Positions 18,901-27,065 of a stretch of 64,000 bases of DNA are shown here, piece after piece. A program made the position numbers and the translations under genes. The number at the start of each line of letters is the position of its first letter. Position 1 is the first letter of the stretch. The DNA lies in assembly GCA_964632365.1 (NCBI GenBank), contig CAZWDR010000001.1, forward strand, positions 5,237-69,236, in the 5' to 3' direction. This DNA comes from ZC4RG30 sp964632365. GTDB taxonomy: Bacteria; Pseudomonadota; Gammaproteobacteria; Steroidobacterales; Steroidobacteraceae. The notes beneath the pieces were generated by a model. It worked only from the letters and a program-made list of their open reading frames with translations. It was not told where the DNA came from and searched no databases.

Positions 18901-19430
18901 TCTCACGCTCGATCATCATCAAGGATGCGCGCTCCCCGGAGCGGCTGCTCGACGAGGTGACGCTGTTCCTGCACCAGGTCGAGGCCGAACTTCCGCCCGA
19001 GAGCCAGCGCCTGCTGCGCGCCGCGCGCGACCGCGAGGCGGCCTTCGAGAACCGCCGCATCCTCGTGGTCGAAGACGACGTGCGCAATATCTTCGCGCTG
19101 AGCAAGGTGCTCGAGCCACGCGGCGCGCGCATCGACATCGCGCGCAACGGGCGCGAGGCGCTGGACCACCTGGAGCGCACGCGGGGCACCGATTCGGCCC
19201 CCGACCTTGTGCTGATGGACATCATGATGCCCGAGATGGATGGGCTGGCCGCCACGCGCGAGATCCGCAAGCGCCCCGAATGGAAGCGCCTGCCCATCAT
19301 CGCGCTCACGGCCAAGGCGATGCGCGACGACCAGGAGAAATGCCTGCAGGCCGGCGCCAATGACTACCTCGCCAAGCCGCTGGACATCGAGCGGCTGCTG
19401 TCGCTGGTCCGGGTGTGGATGCCGCAGTGA
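15903..19430 (+). CDS. CHASE3-GAF hybrid histidine kinase with three receiver domains
   Basis: About 1175 aa. A membrane segment (about 26-50), a CHASE3 periplasmic sensor with the family-like ETGQRGFLITR, and a second membrane segment (about 205-228). Then a GAF domain, a long Gln/Glu-rich coiled coil, HisKA (MSHELRTPLNS), HATPase (DTGIGIA, GTGLGLS) and three tandem receivers. The acceptor motifs are VLLDMHLPD, MVLDLNLPD and VLMDIMMPEMDG. A Pro/Ala linker separates kinase and receivers. The start at ATG 15903 follows GAGAAG. The stop overlaps the downstream cheR by 4 nt. Such multi-receiver CHASE3 kinases are often linked to CheR/CheB. The sensed signal is unknown. Confidence 0.93.
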   Translation: MASNTSSGAAGPDDRNRGLRLNLRLPASLVIGLTTAIVVITVLALLSWAALRDQYKTREDTMATLNVDAAVHAVLAGIVDAETGQRGFLITRVETYLEPFLQARTRLRADLERVPVLVANDSDQLQRARALRELVLVRLDLLQQVVDLQRNDQWDDAVDLVTNGRGRQLMEEIRTISNEMLQHEQALLAQRHLAMETSRQRSALTVFGGLALLLALVIIAGVVAAREVRRKQIESWLRASQAALAASLQGEHRQEDLGRLILQFLTRQLRAPAGAFYVVERGEMLRRVAGFALSGPQPETIRVGSGLAGEAVRANRVMDLAVPAEHLRVESAVVSSTPPHVMVVPTAYHGRVNAVLELAFTRAPGPAEHELLDRIRFTLGAAVNSATDRTQLEELLAETQRQAEELQTQQEELRVANEELQGQSDALKSSQVRLEQQQAELEQTNSQLEEQTRALEEHADKLARGEAELRARSEELQRANDYKSEFLANMSHELRTPLNSSLILAKLLADNKHGNLSDEQVRFAQTIHASGNDLLALINDILDLSKIEAGKMEIHRESVPVERLLDSIREGFAEVARGKGLDFQVSAAPDVPPRIETDSQRVLQVLRNLMSNAIKFTASGSVSLKVSAAPSPAGMRLAFAVRDTGIGIAREQQQSIFEAFRQADGSTHRKYGGTGLGLSISRDLAQLLGGHVTVESDLGAGSTFTLWLPERAAERRADPERNTLRDRAQAPSAPGASDPYRPRGGGSEGAVPVAWPPTASPRAKPSAPAAPKAPPRPASPDERVLLVIEDDPAFAGILRDLASEHGFEAIVAADAREGLQALHQHAVSAVLLDMHLPDRTGLSVLDEIKRDPATRHIPVHAMSVADYAHEALSRGAVGYALKPVDREQVAEALRRLDSRLSPGVRRVLVVEDDARQRESVRQLLASEGVEIVPADSAAAALEELQQHTFDCMVLDLNLPDLSGYELLEKMGELDGVGYPPVIVYTGRSLSRDEEQRLRRFSRSIIIKDARSPERLLDEVTLFLHQVEAELPPESQRLLRAARDREAAFENRRILVVEDDVRNIFALSKVLEPRGARIDIARNGREALDHLERTRGTDSAPDLVLMDIMMPEMDGLAATREIRKRPEWKRLPIIALTAKAMRDDQEKCLQAGANDYLAKPLDIERLLSLVRVWMPQ

Positions 19431-20266
19431 CCTCCGCCGCGTCCCAGGACCGGATCGCCGACATCGAAACGCGGCTGCTGCTCGAGGCGCTCTACCAGCG
19501 CTACCACTACGACTTCCGCGCCTACGCGCGCACCTCGCTGCGACGGCGGTTGCGGGTGGCGATGGACAAGTTCGGTTGCCGCAGCCTGTCGGAGCTGCAG
19601 CACCGGTTGCTGCACGAGAGCGCGCTGCTGCCCGACCTGATGGACATCCTCACGGTGCAGGTCAGCGACATGTTCCGCGACCCGCTGTACTTCCGCGCGT
19701 TGCGCGAGCGCGTGGTGCCGATGCTGCGCACCTATCCGTCGCTGAAGGTCTGGGTGGCCGGCTGCAGCAGCGGCGAGGAAGCCTGGTCGATCGCCATCCT
19801 GCTCAAGGAGGAGGGGCTGCTCGACCGCACGCTGATCTATGCCACGGACATCAACACGATGGCGCTGGAGAAGGCCCAGGCGGGCGTGTTCGACATCGAC
19901 CGCATCAGCGGCTTCAGCGAGAACCATCGCAAGTCCGGTGGCCATGGGTCGCTGTCGGCGCATTACACGGCCGCCTATGGCAAGGCCGCCTTCGACCGCA
20001 CGCTGCGCCAGCACATGACCTTCGCCGACCACAGCCTGTCCACCGACTCGGCGTTCTCGGAGGTGCAGCTGATCTCCTGCCGCAACGTGCTGATCTACTT
20101 CACGCGCCCGTTGCAGGACCGCGCGCTGGGGCTGTTCCGCGAGTCGCTGTGCTACAAGGGTTTCCTCGGCATCGGCTCCAGCGAGTCACTGCGCTTCTCG
20201 TCGCTGGCCGACAGCTTCGCCGAGCTCGACGCGGAAAACCGCATCTACCAGAAGGTGGCCGCATGA
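19427..20266 (+). CDS. cheR: CheR-family protein-glutamate O-methyltransferase
   Basis: A 279-aa SAM-dependent methyltransferase. An N-terminal CheR_N helical region contains the basic helix YARTSLRRRLRVAM. The Rossmann domain has the SAM motif WVAGCSSGEEAWS, followed by ATDINTMAL and the CheR signature VQLISCRNVLIYF. I start at GTG 19427, which overlaps the upstream kinase stop as GTGA; GTG 19415 is the alternative. No chemoreceptor, CheA or CheW is encoded in the window, so this is an orphan CheR. It may methylate a membrane sensor kinase rather than a chemoreceptor (inference). It overlaps cheB by 4 nt. Confidence 0.92.
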   Translation: MTSAASQDRIADIETRLLLEALYQRYHYDFRAYARTSLRRRLRVAMDKFGCRSLSELQHRLLHESALLPDLMDILTVQVSDMFRDPLYFRALRERVVPMLRTYPSLKVWVAGCSSGEEAWSIAILLKEEGLLDRTLIYATDINTMALEKAQAGVFDIDRISGFSENHRKSGGHGSLSAHYTAAYGKAAFDRTLRQHMTFADHSLSTDSAFSEVQLISCRNVLIYFTRPLQDRALGLFRESLCYKGFLGIGSSESLRFSSLADSFAELDAENRIYQKVAA

Positions 20267-20865
20267 ACCTGCGCTCGCCGCGCGATGTGACGGCGGTGGT
20301 GATCGGCGCTTCCGCCGGTGGCATCGAGGCGCTGGGGCTGCTGCTGCCGGCGCTGGCCGCGGACTGCCGGGCGGCCGTGCTGATCGTGGTGCACATGCCG
20401 CGCCAGCGGCCCAGCCTGCTGGCCGAACTGTTCCGGCCGCGCTGCGTGCTGCCGGTGGTGCAGGCGGAAGACAAGCAGCCGCTCGAGGCGGGCACCATCT
20501 ACTTCGCCCCCCCGGACTACCATCTGCTCGTCGACTGCGGCGAGAATGGCGCCCCCCTCGTCGCGCTGTCGGTCGACGAGCCGATCCACTATTCCCGGCC
20601 ATCCATCGACGCGCTGTTCGAATCGGCCGCCGAGTGCTGGGGCGGGAGCCTGATGGGTGTGATCCTCACCGGTGCGAATGACGATGGCGTGCGTGGCCTC
20701 GGCGCAGTCGCGCGCGCCGGCGGGCTCACCGTGGTGCAGGACCCCGGCGAGGCACTGGCCAGCACACTGCCGGCCGCGGCGGTCCGCACCGGCCTTGCCC
20801 GGCACGTGCTGCCGCTCGCGGGCATCCGCGACTTGCTGGAGACGACTGGAGTGCGCGATGAATAG
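20263..20865 (+). CDS. cheB: CheB-type protein-glutamate methylesterase lacking a receiver domain
   Basis: A 200-aa stand-alone CheB C-terminal (methylesterase/deamidase) domain. The catalytic Ser lies in GASAGGIEAL, the His in VVHMP and the Asp in LTGANDDGVRG, so the Ser-His-Asp triad appears intact. Chemotaxis CheB proteins carry an N-terminal receiver; here it is absent, as in other CheB proteins linked to hybrid kinases. The start ATG overlaps the cheR stop as ATGA, giving tight coupling. Control of its activity could come through the receivers encoded just upstream (inference). Confidence 0.9.
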   Translation: MNLRSPRDVTAVVIGASAGGIEALGLLLPALAADCRAAVLIVVHMPRQRPSLLAELFRPRCVLPVVQAEDKQPLEAGTIYFAPPDYHLLVDCGENGAPLVALSVDEPIHYSRPSIDALFESAAECWGGSLMGVILTGANDDGVRGLGAVARAGGLTVVQDPGEALASTLPAAAVRTGLARHVLPLAGIRDLLETTGVRDE

Positions 20866-21985
20866 CGGCCGCCGCCCATTGCCGCCGGTGAAGTTCCTGC
20901 TGGTCGATGACCTGGAGGACAACCTGCTGGCGCTGTCGGCGCTGCTGCGCGACATGAACGTGGACATCCTCACGGCGCGCTCTGGCGCCGACGCGCTCGA
21001 GTTGCTGCTGGAACACGACGTCGCGCTGGCGCTGCTCGATGTGCAGATGCCCGAGATGGATGGCTTCGAGCTGGCCGAGCTGATGCGCGGCAGCGAGCGC
21101 ACGCGCCACGTGCCCATCATCTTCGTCACCGCGGGCGTGCGCGATTCGCACCGCCACTTCCGCGGCTACGAGGCCGGCGCCGTGGACTTCCTCTACAAGC
21201 CCATCGATCCGCACATCCTGCGCAGCAAGGCCGAGGTGTTCTTCCAGCTGCATCGGCAGCGCCAGCAGCTGGACGCGCACCTGGTCGAGCTGTCGGAGAC
21301 GCTGCGCCTGAACGAGGTCTTCGCCGCGGTGCTGGGTCATGACCTGCGCAATCCGCTCAGCGCCATCGTGGCCTCCGCCCATGTGATGCGCCAGAGCCAG
21401 GACGAGCTGGCCCGCACGATGGGCCAGCGCGTGCTGAACAGTGCACGGCGCATGGCGCGGCTGATCGAGGACCTGCTCGACTTCTCGCGGGCGCGCCTGG
21501 CCGGCGGCATCACCGTGCGGCCGGAGCCCGGCGACCTCGGCGAGATGACCCGCCGCGTGCTGCAGGAACACCAGGCCGCGGCGCCGGACCGGCGCATCGT
21601 GCTGTCACTGGATGGCGCGCTGCGCGGGGCGTTCGACGGCGAACGCGTGGCGCAGATGGCTTCGAACCTCGTGGGCAATGCCCTGCAGCACGGCAGCCGC
21701 GAGGGCGAGATCCTCGTGCATCTGGATGGCCGTGACGGGGTGCTGGTGAAGTTGTCCGTGACCAACCCCGGCGAGATCCCGCCACAGCTGCTCGACGAGA
21801 TCTTCGAACCGTTCCGCGGCCGGCGCGAAGAGGTGGGCAGCCGGGGTGGCGGACTGGGGCTTGGCCTCTACATCGTGCAGCAGCTGGCGCGCGCCCACGG
21901 CGGCGAGGTGGCGGTGGCCACCGGTGCCGGGCAGACCTGTTTCACGGTGTCGCTGCCGCGCCAGCCGCCACAGCGGGCGGACTGA
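20858..21985 (+). CDS. REC-HisKA-HATPase sensor kinase (response regulator-kinase fusion)
   Basis: About 375 aa, soluble. An N-terminal receiver (about 10-130) has VDDLEDN and the acceptor site in LLDVQMPEMDG. A coiled linker leads to HisKA with H-box GHDLRNPLSAI, then HATPase with N box ASNLVGNALQHG and GGGLGLGLYIV. It has no membrane span or PAS domain, so the input is probably phosphotransfer to the receiver. The start ATG lies 8 nt inside cheB. It is the fourth gene in the overlapping set kinase-cheR-cheB-REC/kinase. Its last 44 nt overlap the 3' end of the convergent pseudokinase gene. Confidence 0.92.
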   Translation: MNSGRRPLPPVKFLLVDDLEDNLLALSALLRDMNVDILTARSGADALELLLEHDVALALLDVQMPEMDGFELAELMRGSERTRHVPIIFVTAGVRDSHRHFRGYEAGAVDFLYKPIDPHILRSKAEVFFQLHRQRQQLDAHLVELSETLRLNEVFAAVLGHDLRNPLSAIVASAHVMRQSQDELARTMGQRVLNSARRMARLIEDLLDFSRARLAGGITVRPEPGDLGEMTRRVLQEHQAAAPDRRIVLSLDGALRGAFDGERVAQMASNLVGNALQHGSREGEILVHLDGRDGVLVKLSVTNPGEIPPQLLDEIFEPFRGRREEVGSRGGGLGLGLYIVQQLARAHGGEVAVATGAGQTCFTVSLPRQPPQRAD

Positions 21986-24365
21986 GGGCCGCCGGCGGAA
22001 GCAGATTCTGCGCGGCCCGGCCGTCGCGGGCGGCCGGATATCCGGGCGGCACGATGGCCACCTGCATCAACGTGCGCGTGCCGAGTTCGGCGCCCGGCCC
22101 GGGCTCGTCGATCTTGACGTAGAACGTGCGCGGCTCGCGGCGCTGCGGGTCCGGCATCAGCGGGACGAGCAGTTCCACGCCACGCGCGCCCTCCGGGATC
22201 ACGCCGATGCGCGGCGCGATCGCGCGGAAATCCCGGTCCGCCTGCGCGGTGCCGGTCTCCGTCCACCAGCGGAAGGTGACTTCGCTGTTCAGCGAGCCGC
22301 GCCGCGCCACCCAGATGCGCGCCACGCGCTCGGTGGTGTCCACCCAGGCATGGTTGGCCGCCAGGTCGATGCTGGAGCGCGCGCGGGCGCCGTTTGCCGC
22401 TGGCGGCTCGCTGGCGGCGACCGTCGGGGTCCGCCCGACCCCCGGCGCAGCCACGCCGGCCACGGCACCCGCGCCGGCGCCCGCGGCGGCAGGATCCCCC
22501 GGGCCACGTGCCGTGCGGCCGCCGTCCGCTGTCGCTGTCGTCATCGCCGGGGGCGGAATGACGGCGTTGTTCGTCGCGGCGCCAGCCGGCACGCCGGAGG
22601 GCGGCCGGTCCAGCGTCGTGGCGGCCGCCTGCCCATCGGCCGACGCGTCGGCCCGCCCCGCGGCGGCACCTTCAACCGGCGCTGCCGGGATGTCCGTCGC
22701 GGCACCCGCGGTGGCCGCTGCGGAAGGGTCTGCCGATCCCGCGTCCACGCCGCCGGCCGACCCACCGTCCCCGAACAGGTACAGGTAGGCGCCGCCGGCC
22801 AGGATCAGCGCCACGATGCCCGCGGCCAGCCACTCGCGCAGATGACCGCGGCGCGGCGGCGCCGCTTCGCCCCCATCCTGCAGCAGCACCGGTTCCGCCG
22901 GCGCGGGTGCCTCGCCGCCGAAGACCGCCAGCACGCTGGCATCCTGCGGGTCCCGCCCGGAAAGCGTGTCGCGCAGCGCGCGCCATTGCGCGCGCGTGGT
23001 GCCGGGCGGTGCGCGCAGTTTCGACAGGGACGCTGGCGTGAGGGCCTGCACGGGCTCCGTGCCCGACAGCAGCTCATAGGCCAGTCGCGCGAAGGCCATC
23101 CGGTCCGCGGCGGGTTGCACCGCATGGCTCTGTGCCCGCAGCCCGAAACCCTGCAGGCGGGCATCGCCCAGCTCGGTGATCAGCACGTTCGCGGCGGTGA
23201 GTTCGCCGTGCGCCACGCCGCAGGCATGCGCATGCGCCAGTGCTCCGGCCAATGCGCGCACGATTGCCAGCGCCGACTGCAGCGGCACGCGACGATCGGC
23301 GCGGCGCTCGAGCAGATCCCGCAGCGACACGCCGCCATGAAACTCGGTGACGAGCACCAGCGCACCGCTGTCATCCTCGACATCCAGCGTGCGCGTGATC
23401 GCGGGGTGCGACAGCGACTGCAGCTTGCCGATGCGCTGCAGGACCAGCGGATCCTGGCTGAGTTCTTCGTCGAGCACCTGCAGCGCCACGCGCTGCCGCA
23501 CGCCGGGCATGGCGGCCTTGGTCTCATCAATGGCCTCGACCAGGGTCATCCAGTCGATGCGGCGCAGGATGTCCACGACGCGGTAGCGTCCGCACAGCAG
23601 ATCGCCGACCCGCACCTCGCGGTGGAACGATGCATCCAGCAGCTCACGCTCCGCGGCGGGCGCGGGCTCTGGCAGGGCATGCATGCGCAGCACGGGGGCC
23701 GGTTCATTGCGCCCCCGCGCGGTCATCGGCTCGGACGCGGCGGTGCCGGTGCGCGTCGCGGCGGAATCCTCGGCCGTCCTGGCGGGGTCTGCAGGCCTGC
23801 CCGGGTCCGCAGCGCTGACGGGGTCGGCAGGCCGGCCCCGGTCCCCAGGCCCGCGCGGCTCCGCGGTCCGGATCGGGTCAGCCGTCGCGATCGCGGCCGT
23901 CGTGCCGACGGGACCCGCAGCAGCAGGGCCGGGCTCGGCCGGCGCCATCGAGCCCGCTGGTGCAGCCGGATTGACCCCCACCGCAGGCCGCTCCAATCGC
24001 GCGTCGCCCGGCGCCGCCGGCGGTGAGACGGACGCCGGCCGCGCCGCTTCCGGCGGGCCGGATGGCGCGGTGCGCGGCTTCCTCTTCACCGCGGGCTTCG
24101 CGTACCCCTGCGCGCCGAGGGAATGGCGCTGCAGCCGCGATTTCAGCGCCAGGAACGTCTCGCGCGGAATGCGTTTGCGCCGGAAATTCTGGTCCAGCAG
24201 CGCGAGCACCGCCCAGCCGATTTCAGGATCCTCCGCCTCGTGCGAGATCACCTGCCCGACGAATTCATCCTGCGTCAGCGCGCCGGTGGACAGCGCATCG
24301 ATCCACTGCTGCGGGTCGGCCGCGGCCGCCTCGCGTTCCTCGGATTCGGTCGGGGCAACGTACAT
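21942..24365 (-). CDS. Transmembrane protein-kinase-like pseudokinase with C-terminal Calx-beta domain
   Basis: About 807 aa from ATG 24365 (ATG 24374 and 24377 are alternatives). An N-terminal helical domain (1-90) leads into a Pro/Ala/Asp-rich linker with repeated PADP-like units (about 100-240). A Hanks-type kinase fold spans about 258-480. All three catalytic landmarks are altered: the beta-3 lysine is Gln296 (VALQ), the HRD triad is HGE (386-388) and DFG is GFG (406-408); only the Asn of the catalytic loop (N393) remains. One membrane segment (about 511-531) follows, then a second low-complexity linker. A C-terminal extracytoplasmic domain shows Calx-beta features (GTAQADRDF, then RTFYVKIDEP). 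A signalling scaffold is inferred. A GTAGG-N6-CCTAC dyad lies 69-86 nt upstream. Confidence 0.85.
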   Translation of the reverse strand: MYVAPTESEEREAAAADPQQWIDALSTGALTQDEFVGQVISHEAEDPEIGWAVLALLDQNFRRKRIPRETFLALKSRLQRHSLGAQGYAKPAVKRKPRTAPSGPPEAARPASVSPPAAPGDARLERPAVGVNPAAPAGSMAPAEPGPAAAGPVGTTAAIATADPIRTAEPRGPGDRGRPADPVSAADPGRPADPARTAEDSAATRTGTAASEPMTARGRNEPAPVLRMHALPEPAPAAERELLDASFHREVRVGDLLCGRYRVVDILRRIDWMTLVEAIDETKAAMPGVRQRVALQVLDEELSQDPLVLQRIGKLQSLSHPAITRTLDVEDDSGALVLVTEFHGGVSLRDLLERRADRRVPLQSALAIVRALAGALAHAHACGVAHGELTAANVLITELGDARLQGFGLRAQSHAVQPAADRMAFARLAYELLSGTEPVQALTPASLSKLRAPPGTTRAQWRALRDTLSGRDPQDASVLAVFGGEAPAPAEPVLLQDGGEAAPPRRGHLREWLAAGIVALILAGGAYLYLFGDGGSAGGVDAGSADPSAAATAGAATDIPAAPVEGAAAGRADASADGQAAATTLDRPPSGVPAGAATNNAVIPPPAMTTATADGGRTARGPGDPAAAGAGAGAVAGVAAPGVGRTPTVAASEPPAANGARARSSIDLAANHAWVDTTERVARIWVARRGSLNSEVTFRWWTETGTAQADRDFRAIAPRIGVIPEGARGVELLVPLMPDPQRREPRTFYVKIDEPGPGAELGTRTLMQVAIVPPGYPAARDGRAAQNLLPPAALSPPAVAAGAAATP

Positions 24366-24433
24366 GGTGATCATCATCGCCGAAGCGGCCGGCCCTGCAT
24401 CAAGTCGGGGGGTGGGAAGCCGGCAGCAGGCCG

Positions 24434-24451
24434 TGTAGGGATTCTCCTACG
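24434..24451. promoter_or_regulatory. Dyad operator candidate TGTAGG-N6-CCTACG upstream of pseudokinase gene
   Basis: A perfect GTAGG-N6-CCTAC inverted repeat lies 69-86 nt upstream of the pseudokinase start. It has the half-site spacing of the GacA/UvrY box TGTAAG-N6-CTTACA known for NarL/FixJ-type regulators. Related dyads occur at 40751, 44125 and 46885. Binding is inferred, not shown. Confidence 0.5.
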
Positions 24452-24501
24452 GATTCGCGCACCACGTTGAAGTGGCGCAAAGTGTGCCACAGGTCCAGCG
24501 T

Positions 24502-26961
24502 TCACCGGTTGTGCAGCGCGGCCAGCACGTTCGCCAGTGCGCCATGGTCCACCGGCTTGGTCAGGTGGTGATCGAAGCCCGCCGCTGCCGAGCGTTCGCG
24601 GTCGCCGCTCTGCCCCCAGCCGGTGATCGCCACCAGCAGCACCGCCGGGTCCATCTGGCGGATGCGGCGGGCGACCTCGAAGCCATCCAGCTTCGGCATG
24701 CCGATATCCAGCAGCACCGCCGCGGGTGAATGGGAGCGGAAGGCCTCAAGCGCCGCTTCGCCATCCTCGGCCACGCACACCGCATGCCCGTCGCACCGGA
24801 GCAGCATGGCGAGGCTGTCCGCGGCATCGCGGTTGTCATCGGCGATCAGGATGCGCATCGGCGTCGCGGCGACCGGCGGCCGCTCATCGGCATCACAGGA
24901 CTGAAGCGCCGGAACCACCGCATCGGGAATATGCAGCGTGAACATGCTGCCACGGCCCGGACCGTCACTGTGCACCGTCGCATGGCCGCCATGCAGTTCC
25001 ACCAGTCCCCGTGTCAGGGCAAGGCCGATGCCGAGGCCACCCTCGGAACGGTCCTTCGCGGCTTTCACCTGCGAGAACATGCGGAAGATTGTCTGCAGGT
25101 CGGGCGGGGCGATGCCGATGCCCGTGTCCGAGACGGCGATGCGCAGTTCCCCGCCCTCGATGCGGACGCCCAGGTGGATGGCACCACCCTGCGGGGTGTA
25201 CTTGGCGGCGTTGTTCAGCAGGTTCGAGATCATCTGCGACATGCGCAGCGGATCCACGTCGACCAGCGCATGCGGCGGCAGGTCCACGGTCAGGCGGTGG
25301 CGGCGGCCATAGATCAGCGGGCGGGAGGTCTCGATCGCCGACTCCACCAGCGCGGACAGCGGCGTCGGTGTGCGTCGCACCTCGAGGATGCCGCGCGTGA
25401 TGCGCGACACGTCGAGCAGGTCATCGAGCAGCAGCGACATGTGCTGCACCTGGCGATCGATGACGTCCTGGCACCAGCGGCGCTGCGCCTCGGGCAATTC
25501 CGGCTTGCGCGCCAGCGTGGCGGCCATGCGGATGGGCGCGAGCGGGTTGCGCAGCTCATGCGCCAGCGTGGCGAGGAACTCGTCCTTGCGCTGGTCGGCC
25601 TCGCGCAGCGCCATCTCGTGTCGCTTGCGCTCGCTCACGTCCCCGAACCACACGCCGATGTCCTGGTCCATCGGCGACACCACCACCTGGAACCAGCCGT
25701 GCACGCCGCCGGCGATCTGGCGCACCTCGAAGTCACGCACCTCCTGCAGTTCGGCGGCGCCGGCGAACTGCCCCAGCAGGCCGGGTTCCGCCCAGGTGTC
25801 CGGATAGAGCTCGGAGATGCGGGCGCCAGCCAGCTCGCTGGCATCGCGGCCGAGCACCACCGCCGCGGCCTTGTTCACATAGGCCCATCTGAAGTCCACC
25901 AGCGTGCCGTCCGCGTCGCGGACCGGCGCCAGCACCATGAACGGCACCGCCGACGCATCGAGCACGCGGCGCAGGCGTCGTTCGCCACGATAGCGCGCCT
26001 CCTCGGCATCGCGGCGTTGCTGGTCGCGCAGACGCACGATGTGCACCGTCCACCACAGCATGCTGGTGAACAGCACGATCTCGATCACGGTGCGCAGCGC
26101 GGTGCCGAACGCCAGGTCGAAATAGCCGGCGCGCTGGCCGGCGAGGCGGGCCAGTCCCAGCATGACCGGCACCAGGATGGCCAGCGGGATGATGCGCCGT
26201 GCGAGGTCGCCGGCGGTGCTGTTGTCGATCAGCGTGCGCACCGGCTGCCGGTCGGCCATCGCGGCAACCAGCGCGCCGGCCAGCGCGGCCAGCATCGTGG
26301 CGGTCTGCAACGCAATCGCCGTGAGGCGCGGTGCGGTGTACATCGGTTCGGCCCCGTACAGGTAGCCGATGATCGACAGCGCGGAGATCAGCAGCACGAG
26401 CAGCGGCAGCGCCACGACCAGCGCGCTCTGCCACCGTGCCTGCCACATGCAGACCGCCGCCGCGAGCAGCGCGATGCTGATGGAGGCCGGCACGCCCATG
26501 CGGTTCGGCGCAACCGTGGCCGGCGAACCCGGCGCCTCGTCGAACAGCACCGTGTCGATGCCGAAGTCCACATCGAGCAGGTGCTCGACCAGCGTGAGCA
26601 GACCGACGAGTCCTGCCAGCGCGGCCAACGCACGCGCGATCATGGATGCCGGCCGTGCGGATGCCGCGCCGCCCAGCAGCACGGCCGCACCCAGCGCGGT
26701 GACGCACACCGCGGAATTGGCCTTCATTGTGATGCCGGTGTTCCACCAGTCGATCAGCCGCGGGATGTCCCCGGCCCAGCCGGTGAAGGAGGCGACACCG
26801 CCGGCCGTCGCGAACGTGGCAAGCCCCAACGAAGCCAGTCGCGTGAAGTCCCAGCGTGTCCGCATTCCAGGTTCGTGTTGTCGTGGGGCGGGCAGCGTAT
26901 CACCAGCCTGCCCGGGCGTCGGGTCCTGCGCGGCAACCGGGCCGCGTGGGCGCAATGACAT
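24502..26961 (-). CDS. Hybrid sensor histidine kinase: multi-span membrane sensor, PAS, HisKA, HATPase, REC
   Basis: An 819-aa kinase. A Pro-rich cytoplasmic start (1-35) precedes about seven or eight membrane spans (40-310, MASE-like integral sensor). PAS follows (about 330-445), then HisKA with acceptor His468 in LAHELRNPLAPI, HATPase (DTGIGIA, GGLGIGLAL) and a C-terminal receiver with LLDIGMPKLDG and the Lys in HLTKP. The HisKA-to-REC core is closely similar to those of the kinases at 30495 and 33165, implying duplication with swapped sensors. The start at ATG 26961 is the furthest good choice; ATG 26865 (MRTRWDF) would remove only the Pro-rich tail. It is divergent from the GGDEF-EAL gene. 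Confidence 0.92.
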   Translation of the reverse strand: MSLRPRGPVAAQDPTPGQAGDTLPAPRQHEPGMRTRWDFTRLASLGLATFATAGGVASFTGWAGDIPRLIDWWNTGITMKANSAVCVTALGAAVLLGGAASARPASMIARALAALAGLVGLLTLVEHLLDVDFGIDTVLFDEAPGSPATVAPNRMGVPASISIALLAAAVCMWQARWQSALVVALPLLVLLISALSIIGYLYGAEPMYTAPRLTAIALQTATMLAALAGALVAAMADRQPVRTLIDNSTAGDLARRIIPLAILVPVMLGLARLAGQRAGYFDLAFGTALRTVIEIVLFTSMLWWTVHIVRLRDQQRRDAEEARYRGERRLRRVLDASAVPFMVLAPVRDADGTLVDFRWAYVNKAAAVVLGRDASELAGARISELYPDTWAEPGLLGQFAGAAELQEVRDFEVRQIAGGVHGWFQVVVSPMDQDIGVWFGDVSERKRHEMALREADQRKDEFLATLAHELRNPLAPIRMAATLARKPELPEAQRRWCQDVIDRQVQHMSLLLDDLLDVSRITRGILEVRRTPTPLSALVESAIETSRPLIYGRRHRLTVDLPPHALVDVDPLRMSQMISNLLNNAAKYTPQGGAIHLGVRIEGGELRIAVSDTGIGIAPPDLQTIFRMFSQVKAAKDRSEGGLGIGLALTRGLVELHGGHATVHSDGPGRGSMFTLHIPDAVVPALQSCDADERPPVAATPMRILIADDNRDAADSLAMLLRCDGHAVCVAEDGEAALEAFRSHSPAAVLLDIGMPKLDGFEVARRIRQMDPAVLLVAITGWGQSGDRERSAAAGFDHHLTKPVDHGALANVLAALHNR

Positions 26962-27065
26962 ATTCGCGCCGTGGCGTGCGCCGCCTCACGAAAGCTTCGT
27001 TCCGGGCGAAGGCCGATGCACGCGCAGCCCAGAATCAGTGGCGATCTTCCCCAAGGACCCAACTG

